Source of the DNA: Anaerolineaceae bacterium UBA5365
GTDB taxonomy: Bacteria > Chloroflexota > Anaerolineae > Anaerolineales > Anaerolineaceae
Assembly (NCBI GenBank): GCA_002407905.1
Contig: DHPL01000059.1
Location: 600-13,894, forward strand
Direction of reading: 5' to 3'
Length of the DNA stretch: 13,295 nucleotides
Translations under genes and position numbers: made by a program
Shown here: positions 1-6,693 of the stretch, one piece after another
How positions within the stretch are numbered: the stretch's first letter is position 1
Layout of the letters: every line of letters begins with the position of its first letter
The notes under the pieces: model-generated
Seen by the model: only the letters and a program-made list of their open reading frames with translations
Told to the model about the DNA's origin: nothing
Database searches by the model: none

Positions 1-770
1 GAACTGAATTGGATCATATCGGCAGCCTGGACTTCAGTTTTGAAATCGTCCGGGGTCCAATGCCCGATGTTCCAGTCGATCATGATCACTTTTTCGCGCA
101 CATCGTTCCAGTAATAGTGCAGGAGTTTGTGGTCCAGGTAGGTCGCGCCGCGGGCATGGGCCTGGCCGAGAATGCTGACCATCTGGCTGGCAATATCCAG
201 AACCTGGCGCATGCTGAGGTTGTGAATGAAATCGCCGCGGGTGTAACCGGCATCGGAAACGAGGTAGAGGTTGTCTTCCCAGCGCCGTTCCAGGATCACA
301 AAGGGCAGCCAGCCATCAGCGATGCGCTCATCGAATTCTTCCAGCACCTGGTCGGTCTCGTCTGGCTCAAAGATTGCCAGGGTGCCGCTCATTCGGCTGG
401 CTTGCCCCTGGTTTTCCATGGTTTTCGAAAGCGGCGCGATTTCGCTGGGCCATGCCAAGCCGTCCAAAGGCTTAAAAAAGCCGGAATGAAGCATGGGGGT
501 GAGCCCGTGCAAGCCTTGTAAGCCGCCCAATATCCGGTATTCTTCCTTAAAAAGCGGGATGGCATACGCAAGCTTGTCGTGCCGCATTACTTTAAAAGCG
601 GGTTCGTAGTCCCAGGGCAATTTACCCGCCGCGGTCTTCATCAGGAAGACGCGGGCGCTCGACCCACCTGCTTCAGGAATGGCGTAATCCTGGTGGTTGG
701 CCGTGAGCCAGGTGTCCAGGGGCTCGGCTAAAAAAAGCCCGGAGCGGGCATCCAATTTTTCTTCGCGCAT
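1..770 (-). CDS. Atypical protein-kinase-like protein (3' end outside window)
   Basis: An open frame of 256 codons runs from an ATG at 770 to the window edge without a stop. An AAGGA ribosome-binding site lies 7 nt before the ATG, just after the stop of the upstream kinase-like gene, which suggests co-transcription. Kinase-fold landmarks are visible: a beta-3-like FKVMR with Lys60, an alpha-C-like FKEEYRIL with Glu76/77, a hinge-like VILERRW near 158-164, and a catalytic-loop-like YLDHKLLHYYW with Asp213 and Lys215. A MIDWN stands where DFG is expected (Asp232). There is no clear glycine-rich loop. His218 replaces the Asn normally found five residues after the catalytic Asp. The neighbouring kinase has the same substitution, so the two are probably distant paralogues. 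Kinase-like fold is fairly secure; activity and substrate are unknown. Confidence 0.75.
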   Translation of the reverse strand, partial: MREEKLDARSGLFLAEPLDTWLTANHQDYAIPEAGGSSARVFLMKTAAGKLPWDYEPAFKVMRHDKLAYAIPLFKEEYRILGGLQGLHGLTPMLHSGFFKPLDGLAWPSEIAPLSKTMENQGQASRMSGTLAIFEPDETDQVLEEFDERIADGWLPFVILERRWEDNLYLVSDAGYTRGDFIHNLSMRQVLDIASQMVSILGQAHARGATYLDHKLLHYYWNDVREKVIMIDWNIGHWTPDDFKTEVQAADMIQFS

Positions 771-792
771 TTATTGATCCTTGGGCGCCATT

Positions 793-3687
793 TTACCATT
801 GCCGTGAATCGCGGGTTTCAAAGTAATCGGCATCACGGCGGACGAGTTCATCAAACCAAGGCAGCAGCGGGTGGATGCTTTCAATGGCCTGGATCTTGCG
901 CTGGATGGCATTGCGATCGTCCTCCTTGAGCAGGTCCAGGTACTGCTGCTGCCAATCCCGGATGGGAGAGCGCTTGCGTGAAGGCGGTTTGAGCAATTCG
1001 TCCAGCTGGACCAGGGCAAAGATCAGGTCCGCGGCGCTGTTGCGTGCCAGGCGGGTCCGGGCGATTTGAGGTGTATTCACCACATCCAAGGCCCGTAATA
1101 CTGTGCGTAATTGGCGGCTGAAGGAAAGCAGCTGGTGGTTGATGCCGCTCAAAAAAGGTTGATTTGCCTGAGCCAACCAGGCTAGGATGGGACCGCGGTT
1201 TTGCTCCACCTCATGCCAAAAACGCAGAAATGCTTCCTGGGCTGCGTCTGCATCGGCGAGCATTTCATTCACCTGGGCGGGGTACAAACCCTGATCAGCC
1301 ACTTTGCCCCAGGCAAAAGCCAGGCGGGCAACCGCGGCAGAGCACTGGCTTAGCGGGTCTTTGGAAGGCGGTGCCTCTGGGTCAGGCAACTGCTCCCAAA
1401 GGCGCTGCCGGATGGCGGTAAGGTTGGGCAGGGTCTCCTTCTGCCAGGATACACCCGCCTTTTCCAGATCCTGGAGGACGCTCCAGCGCTCCAGGAGCGC
1501 GTTATCTGGTTTGGGATGGGCTGGCCGGCCCTGGCGCTGCGCTTGCTTCCATTCTTGAATTTGGGCTAGAACAGATAGCGCTTCAGCGATGGCAGCGCGC
1601 TCGGCAAGCGGGAAAGCCTCCGGAGTCAGCGTGAGAATGGGATGCTCAATAGCGTCGAAACTGTGGCTGAAGCTCTCCGCGAGCGAGCGGTAAAGGGATT
1701 GGAAGGCGGGCAGGCTGCGAGCCAGCTTCGCGAGGTAAGCCGCGGTGTTCATACCGGTTCTGAGCGCTTTGTGAAATTCCTGCGCGACGGCGCTTTGCTC
1801 ATGATTCAGTTTGGTCTGGCTGGCTAGTTCCAGGGGCAGGTCCAGGCTGGCTGAGTCGAGCTGCAGCCAGGGCGTTGGCCAGGCTTCTGCCAGCACTTGC
1901 TCTTGCAAGGTCAGGATGTCCCGGGCTGCGATGATGGTGTGAACCGCTTGCCAGGCCCCCAGAAGCCAGGCAGGTACACCGAGATGGTTATCACCTTGCG
2001 GGAACTCGGCTGCCAGATCTTGGGCAAATTGGGTGAGGGTTTGGCCTTCTGCGGGGCCAGCCTTGAAGCGTTCGAACCAGGTTTCGACCTGATCGACCCA
2101 ATTGGAGATCAGCGGCAAGTAAACCAGGCTGGGTTCGGCCAGGAAACATAGTTTCAGCTTGTTTTGCAAGGCCTGCAAGTCGCCTTCCTGCCAGGCACGG
2201 TGGATTTCGCGAATATTGGCAAGCAATTGGGTGAGTTTTAGTTTGAGGGCTGGCAAGCTGGGCGCGGCGCTGCCCAAACCCTGGTTTGCCCAAGTGCGCA
2301 ACTCGAAGGCACGGTTGCCCAGGGTTTCACCAGGCGAGATTTGGCCCCATGCAGAGAGGATCTGGAGAAGCTCCTGCTTGCGGGCTTCCAATTCAGCCAG
2401 TGTGCCGGGATCAGAATGCTGACCAAACTCCGGGTCTTGGGCCCAGCGGCCTAATTCCGCCGCCGTATAGGCCATTAGCTGCTCCACAGTTTCCGGATGG
2501 GCTTGGTCCTTCAGGCTGGCATCCCGGAATGCCCGAAGGAGCGGGCTAAGATCGTGCTGGAATTTCGGGCTGGCCTGAATCTCTTGGAGGGACCACGCCG
2601 CTGCGGGCCAGTCGCTGGTGATGCTGGCTTCAAGCAAAGCTCCGGCCAGATTATGCCCATCCAATGCAGCCAAACCCAAGGTGTAGTGACTTAGCTTCCA
2701 GTTATCTCCGGCTTGGATGGGCAGGCGTTCGAGGATGAGCCCGGTTGCTGCGCGCGCTTGCGCGTAGTCACTAAGGCTGATCAAGTGTAGAACCAGATTC
2801 CCAGCCGCTTCCAGTATGGAGGCATGGTCTACTGCTACCCCGAGGCCTTCAAGCGCCTCGCTTAATTCCAGTGTGTCGCGCAAAGTTGCCAGGTTTTCCA
2901 CCCGGCTCAAATACTTGCGCAGGAGCACCTGGTACTCCACCACGCGCATCCCCAGATAGGCTTCCAGGTATTCCACACGGAAGCGCAAGGCGTTGATCTC
3001 GCTTTCGGTCATCCCGTGCGCCGTCAGCGGCCAGGCCAATTCCAACAGTAATTCCGGGGCGGTTTGTTCCGTGAGCAGGCGGCCTTCGCTGAGCAATTGC
3101 TGGTAGTCCAGCAGGGGGTTTGCCTGGTCGCTGCCCGGATTCTGCGGGTCGAAACTGAGGCTGTTGCCCCAGTCGATGAAAGAGAGTTTTTTCTGGGTCT
3201 CGTCCCAGAAGATGTGGTCCATTTTCACATCATTCCAGAGCACACCCTGGGCGTGCACCTGGGGCAAGAGCTGGAGCATCCCGGCCAATACGCGTACAAC
3301 CAGCACCTGGCTTAGGGGAGGACCGCCCATCAGTGAGTCTCTGAGCAGGCCAGAAATGGCCTTGCCGCTTACTTCCTCCGAGACGATGAACAGCTTGGAT
3401 GTACGCGAACTGCCTTCCGGGCTTTCGTCCAACAGTTTGGGGGTATGAACCCAGAGGTTATTTCGGCGCTGGTCGATCCCGGCTAACTTTGCCAGGGTTT
3501 GACCTTCGGTCTCGATTTGCATCGCCTGGCGCAGGATGGTGCCGCCGGAAGCGTTCTGCAGCGGGCGTTTCATCACCGCCTGAGCGCCAGCCTGGTTTTG
3601 CACGCGCAAAACTTCACCGGCATCCCCAGAGCCGATCACATCCAGCAGCTGCCAGGTATCTTGCCGTCCTATTGCCGTTTTTGCCAT
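793..3687 (-). CDS. Large atypical serine/threonine-kinase-like protein with long helical C-terminal region
   Basis: This 964-residue protein has an N-terminal kinase-like domain of about 260 residues. It shows a glycine-rich loop GSGDAGEV (19-26), a beta-3 AVMKRP with Lys40, a probable alpha-C Glu61, a catalytic loop WNDVKMDHIFW (Asp153, Lys155) and IDWGN in place of DFG (Asp172). HRD is replaced by WND and the metal-binding Asn by His158. The remaining 700 or so residues are Leu/Ala/Glu-rich and look alpha-helical; I recognise no domain there and no membrane segment, so it is probably cytoplasmic. I chose the ATG at 3687 because a TATAAT box ends 6 nt before it; a TTG at 3717 would add ten residues but has no ribosome-binding site. 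The next kinase-like gene follows after 22 bp. Phosphorylation substrate cannot be inferred. Confidence 0.8.
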   Translation of the reverse strand: MAKTAIGRQDTWQLLDVIGSGDAGEVLRVQNQAGAQAVMKRPLQNASGGTILRQAMQIETEGQTLAKLAGIDQRRNNLWVHTPKLLDESPEGSSRTSKLFIVSEEVSGKAISGLLRDSLMGGPPLSQVLVVRVLAGMLQLLPQVHAQGVLWNDVKMDHIFWDETQKKLSFIDWGNSLSFDPQNPGSDQANPLLDYQQLLSEGRLLTEQTAPELLLELAWPLTAHGMTESEINALRFRVEYLEAYLGMRVVEYQVLLRKYLSRVENLATLRDTLELSEALEGLGVAVDHASILEAAGNLVLHLISLSDYAQARAATGLILERLPIQAGDNWKLSHYTLGLAALDGHNLAGALLEASITSDWPAAAWSLQEIQASPKFQHDLSPLLRAFRDASLKDQAHPETVEQLMAYTAAELGRWAQDPEFGQHSDPGTLAELEARKQELLQILSAWGQISPGETLGNRAFELRTWANQGLGSAAPSLPALKLKLTQLLANIREIHRAWQEGDLQALQNKLKLCFLAEPSLVYLPLISNWVDQVETWFERFKAGPAEGQTLTQFAQDLAAEFPQGDNHLGVPAWLLGAWQAVHTIIAARDILTLQEQVLAEAWPTPWLQLDSASLDLPLELASQTKLNHEQSAVAQEFHKALRTGMNTAAYLAKLARSLPAFQSLYRSLAESFSHSFDAIEHPILTLTPEAFPLAERAAIAEALSVLAQIQEWKQAQRQGRPAHPKPDNALLERWSVLQDLEKAGVSWQKETLPNLTAIRQRLWEQLPDPEAPPSKDPLSQCSAAVARLAFAWGKVADQGLYPAQVNEMLADADAAQEAFLRFWHEVEQNRGPILAWLAQANQPFLSGINHQLLSFSRQLRTVLRALDVVNTPQIARTRLARNSAADLIFALVQLDELLKPPSRKRSPIRDWQQQYLDLLKEDDRNAIQRKIQAIESIHPLLPWFDELVRRDADYFETRDSRQW

Positions 3688-3693
3688 GCCGCG

Positions 3694-3699
3694 ATTATA
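3694..3699 (-). promoter_or_regulatory. -10 box (TATAAT) of the kinase-like gene; leaderless-type start
   Basis: A perfect TATAAT on the minus strand ends 6 nt before the ATG at 3687, so transcription would begin at or next to the A of the ATG. No good -35 hexamer is present at 16-18 bp. A short inverted repeat, CCTCC N9 GGAGG (3711-3729), lies just upstream. The only purine-rich GGAGG is more than 20 nt from the ATG, too far to serve as a ribosome-binding site, which fits a leaderless message. Confidence 0.5.
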
Positions 3700-3798
3700 A
3701 ACCGGGAGAACCTCCAACGATTTGGGAGGGTGGCCGCTTCACCCGCCACAGAAAAATCCGTGCTCAAGGAATCTACGCAAGGATTGTGCGAATTAATG

Positions 3799-3867
3799 GG
3801 GAATAATTTCCCGAATCAGCCCATTCTGAGGTGTGCGCTGTTATACTTGCATCTGGGAATTAATCCC
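3799..3867. promoter_or_regulatory. Pair of GGGA-N5/6-TCCC inverted repeats upstream of serC
   Basis: Two similar inverted repeats lie in the kinase/serC intergenic region: GGGAATAATTTCCC at 3799-3812 and GGGAATTAATCCC at 3855-3867. The second falls inside the spacer of the proposed serC promoter, where a bound protein would block RNA polymerase. Their centres are about 56 bp apart. They could be operator sites, but they are short and AT-rich in the middle, so chance cannot be excluded. Confidence 0.3.
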
Positions 3868-3876
3868 TGCTAAATT
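3847..3876 (+). promoter_or_regulatory. Candidate serC promoter
   Basis: The sequence reads TTGCAT, an 18-bp spacer, then TAAATT (3871-3876) preceded by TGC, an extended -10 element that can compensate for the weak -35. Transcription would start near 3883, leaving a leader of about 25 nt that holds the serC ribosome-binding site. Confidence 0.45.
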
Positions 3877-3908
3877 ACGCTGCACCTACACAAAGGAGAA
3901 CATCGCAA

Positions 3909-5003
3909 ATGAAGTACGGACGTACCTACAATTTCTCTGCCGGCCCGAGCATGCTGCCGGAGCCAGTATTGGAAGAAGTGCGTGATGAGCTGATGAATTT
4001 CAACGAATCAGGCATGTGCGTGATGGAGATGAGCCATCGCAGCAAGGTCTTTGAAGACATTCTGGCTGAGGCCGAAAAGGACCTACGCGACCTGCTGAAT
4101 ATTCCCGATAACTACAAGGTCATGTTCATTCAGGGAGGCGGAACCCTCCAATTTGCCATGGTGCCGATGAACCTGATGAAAAACGGCGTGGCGGACTATG
4201 TGAACACCGGCGCCTGGTCCAAGAAGGCCATCACCGAGGCCAAAAAGTTCGGCAAGGTGAATGTGATCGCCTCCAGCGAAGACAAGAACTTCTCCTACAT
4301 TCCCGATCCGGCTGCCATCCAGGTTTCGGATGATGCGGACTACGTGTACATCTGCGAGAATGAAACGATCAACGGTACCACCTGGCAGAGCCTGCCGGAC
4401 ACCAAGGGCAAACCCCTGGTGGCGGACCAATCCTCCATGTTCCTCTCCAAACCCTGCGATGTGAGCAAATACGGCTTGATCTGGGCTGGCGTGCAGAAGA
4501 ATGTTGGCCCAGCCGGCATGGCCATTGTGATTATGCGTGAGGACCTCATCCGCCGGGAAGACATGGACCCCAAGGTGCCCACATACCTGCGCTACGATAC
4601 GCATGCCGATTCCGATTCGCTCTACAACACCCCCAATGCCTGGGCGATTTACGTCTGCGGCAAGGTGTTCAAATATCTCAAGAGCCTGGGCGGCCTGGAA
4701 GGTATGGCCAAACTGAATGAAGCGAAAGCCGCGCCGCTGTATGAGTTCCTGGATAACTCCGAAATGTTCAAGGGCGTAGTGGAAAAGCACGACCGCTCGC
4801 TGATGAATGTGCCTTTCTCCACGGGTGACAAAGAATTGGATGCCGCGGTTGTGAAAGCCTCCGTTGAAGCGGGTTTTGACAACCTGAAAGGCCACAAGAG
4901 CGTTGGCGGCCTGCGGGCTTCCATCTATAACGCCATGCCCAAGGATGGCGTAGACGCATTGATCGACTTCCTCAAGGATTTCGAAGCCAAAAATCTGAAG
5001 TAA
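3909..5003 (+). CDS. serC: Phosphoserine aminotransferase
   Basis: The 364-residue product is a full-length fold-type I PLP aminotransferase of the SerC family. It interconverts 3-phosphohydroxypyruvate plus glutamate with O-phosphoserine plus 2-oxoglutarate, the second step of serine synthesis; many SerC enzymes also serve the vitamin B6 pathway. Family marks include YNFSAGPSMLP at 7-17, MEMSHRS at 39-45, FIQGGGTLQF at 73-82, GAW around Trp103, VADQSS with PLP-contacting Asp173, GVQKN with the Schiff-base Lys197, YNTPN at 241-245 and GGLRASIYNAMP with phosphate-binding Arg336. The ATG at 3909 is preceded by AGGAG 10 nt upstream, and the N-terminus matches the family. It stands alone, with no serA or serB nearby, between a divergent kinase-like gene and convergent comM. 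Confidence 0.97.
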   Translation: MKYGRTYNFSAGPSMLPEPVLEEVRDELMNFNESGMCVMEMSHRSKVFEDILAEAEKDLRDLLNIPDNYKVMFIQGGGTLQFAMVPMNLMKNGVADYVNTGAWSKKAITEAKKFGKVNVIASSEDKNFSYIPDPAAIQVSDDADYVYICENETINGTTWQSLPDTKGKPLVADQSSMFLSKPCDVSKYGLIWAGVQKNVGPAGMAIVIMREDLIRREDMDPKVPTYLRYDTHADSDSLYNTPNAWAIYVCGKVFKYLKSLGGLEGMAKLNEAKAAPLYEFLDNSEMFKGVVEKHDRSLMNVPFSTGDKELDAAVVKASVEAGFDNLKGHKSVGGLRASIYNAMPKDGVDALIDFLKDFEAKNLK

Positions 5004-5023
5004 ATTTGTCTTTCCTGATAATG

Positions 5024-5051
5024 AAGCTGGCCTGAGTGCCAGCTTTTTTTT
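5024..5051 (+). terminator. Intrinsic terminator of serC
   Basis: AAGCTGGC (5024-5031) and GCCAGCTT (5038-5045) form a perfect 8-bp stem with a 6-nt loop, followed by a run of T through 5051, 20 nt after the serC stop. In the opposite direction the hairpin lacks a T-run, so it is a weak candidate for ending comM transcription. Confidence 0.92.
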
Positions 5052-5057
5052 ATTTAA

Positions 5058-6584
5058 CTAGAAATCGAATTCCTTTGCCCGGTATTGCAGGGCTTCAGCC
5101 AGGTGTACCTGGCTGATCTCTTTCTCACCGGCCAGGTCCGCAATGGTGCGGGCGAGCTTGATCACGCGGTGATAGCCCCGGGCAGTAAGCTGCATCTGGC
5201 GCATGGCGGTTTGCATCAAAGCCTCGCAGGCAGCATCCAGGTGGCAGTATTGGCGGATCTCCACCGGCGTCATCTCTGCGTTATTCAGAAGCCGGCCGCC
5301 TTCAAACCGCTGGAGTTGGATCTGCCGGGCGGCTTCGACCCTGGAGCGAATCGCCGCGGAACTTTCGGCCGGACCGCGGCTGCTGAGTTTTTGGTATTCC
5401 ACCCGCGGGACATGCACATGGATATCGATTCGGTCCAGGAGCGGGCCGGAAATGCGTTTCTGGTAAGTGAGGATGGCTCCGGAAGTACAGGTGCATTGCT
5501 TCATCGTATCGCCGTAATAACCGCAGGGGCAGGGGTTCATGGCGCTGATCAGCATGAAGTTTGCCGGGAAGGTCAGCGACCCGCTCGCCCGGGCAATGGT
5601 CACTACCTTGTCTTCGATCGGCTGGCGCAGCACTTCCAAGATGCGCTGGCCAAATTCCGGGAGTTCATCCAGGAAGAGCACACCTCGATGTGCCAAGGAG
5701 ATCTCACCGGGATGGGGCACATTCCCACCGCCAACCAAACCGGCATGGCTGATGGTGTGGTGCGGCGCGCGGAAGGGGCGGGTTTGGATCAAGGGAGTGG
5801 CGCTGGGGAGCATATCGCAGATGGAGTAGATGCGGGTGATCTCCAGGGCTTCATCAAGCGAGGGATTGGGCAGAATGGAGGTGATGGCTCTGGCCAGCAG
5901 GGTCTTGCCCGCGCCTGGAGAACCGGCCATCAGCACATTATGCCCACCAGCCGCGGCCACTTCCAGGGCGCGTTTTACATGCTCCTGGCCCTTCACTTCA
6001 CTGAAGTCCACCTGATCGAATGCCGGGGCTTTGGCTGTGGGGTTTTCTTCCGGCAGGGCCTGGGCGATCAGCTCCTGACCGGTGAGGTGCAGGAAGAGTT
6101 TCTCCAGGCTCTCAACCGGAAAGACCTCGATGTCCGGGATCAGCGCGGCTTCGGGGGCATCCACAGCTGGAACAAAAATGCGTTCAAAACCTTCCTGGCG
6201 GGCCGTTGCTGCCATTGCCAGGATCCCGCGCACGTGGCGCACGCTTCCATCTAAAGAAAGTTCTCCGATCACCATCGCGCCTTGCAGGCCAGGCTGCGGA
6301 ATTTGCCCATTGGCTGCCAGAATGGCGATCGCGATCGGCAGGTCGAAAAATGGGCCCTCTTTCCGTACTGAGGCGGGGGCCAAATTCACGGTGATCGAAC
6401 GGCGGGGGTTGCTGAGGTTCGAATTCTTGATGGCTGAGTAAACGCGCTGCTGGCTTTCTTTCACAGCCTGATCGGGCAGGCCCACGATGAATGTCTTGGG
6501 TTCGCCATGCCCCAGGTCTACTTCGATGTCAATTACGACCCCTTCCAGGCCGATAACAGCAGATGAGAAGACGTGAGCAAGCAT
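5058..6584 (-). CDS. comM: YifB/ComM family Mg-chelatase-like AAA+ ATPase
   Basis: The 508-residue protein has the full YifB/ComM architecture. An N-terminal ChlI-like domain (Lon-protease-like fold, no protease function expected) spans roughly 15-170. An AAA+ domain carries Walker A GSPGAGKT (about 221-228) and Walker B GVLFLDE (about 301-307). A Cys-rich insert, NPCPCGYYGD then CTC, lies at about 350-366, and a Mg-chelatase C-terminal helical domain follows. In Vibrio and Haemophilus, ComM is a hexameric branch-migration helicase that helps integrate incoming DNA during natural transformation; relatives occur widely in bacteria not known to be competent. I chose the ATG at 6584 (MLAHVFSSAVIGLEG) because family members start this way and the promoter would place the mRNA 5' end there; an ATG at 6590 adds two residues. 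It is tail-to-tail with serC. Confidence 0.93.
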   Translation of the reverse strand: MLAHVFSSAVIGLEGVVIDIEVDLGHGEPKTFIVGLPDQAVKESQQRVYSAIKNSNLSNPRRSITVNLAPASVRKEGPFFDLPIAIAILAANGQIPQPGLQGAMVIGELSLDGSVRHVRGILAMAATARQEGFERIFVPAVDAPEAALIPDIEVFPVESLEKLFLHLTGQELIAQALPEENPTAKAPAFDQVDFSEVKGQEHVKRALEVAAAGGHNVLMAGSPGAGKTLLARAITSILPNPSLDEALEITRIYSICDMLPSATPLIQTRPFRAPHHTISHAGLVGGGNVPHPGEISLAHRGVLFLDELPEFGQRILEVLRQPIEDKVVTIARASGSLTFPANFMLISAMNPCPCGYYGDTMKQCTCTSGAILTYQKRISGPLLDRIDIHVHVPRVEYQKLSSRGPAESSAAIRSRVEAARQIQLQRFEGGRLLNNAEMTPVEIRQYCHLDAACEALMQTAMRQMQLTARGYHRVIKLARTIADLAGEKEISQVHLAEALQYRAKEFDF

Positions 6585-6591
6585 CTTCATA

Positions 6592-6620
6592 AGTTTATCC
6601 AAACCTGTTCGCAATATCAA
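6592..6620 (-). promoter_or_regulatory. Promoter of comM/yifB; leaderless-type start
   Basis: On the minus strand, TTGATA (6615-6620), a 17-bp spacer and TAAACT (6592-6597) make a good sigma-70-type promoter. Only 7 nt separate the -10 box from the ATG at 6584, so the predicted transcription start coincides with the start codon. No ribosome-binding site lies upstream. The position also supports the chosen gene start. Confidence 0.7.
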
Positions 6621-6693
6621 CATCAATCCAACAGGGCTTATTCATCCGCTTATCCGAATATATAGGCACAAACTAGTTGAGGGTGAAACTAAT

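Noticed and set aside
3399..3873. Plus-strand frames over the start of the kinase-like gene and the serC upstream region
   Set aside because: They overlap the kinase domain in antisense and run through the promoter region without ribosome-binding sites or recognisable motifs.
4083..4895. 270-codon open frame antisense to serC
   Set aside because: serC is unambiguous and full length; the antisense frame lacks a plausible start region and any family motif.
5085..6254. 389-codon open frame on the plus strand inside comM
   Set aside because: It is antisense to a well-conserved gene, has no ribosome-binding site or recognisable domain, and follows from the codon bias of comM.
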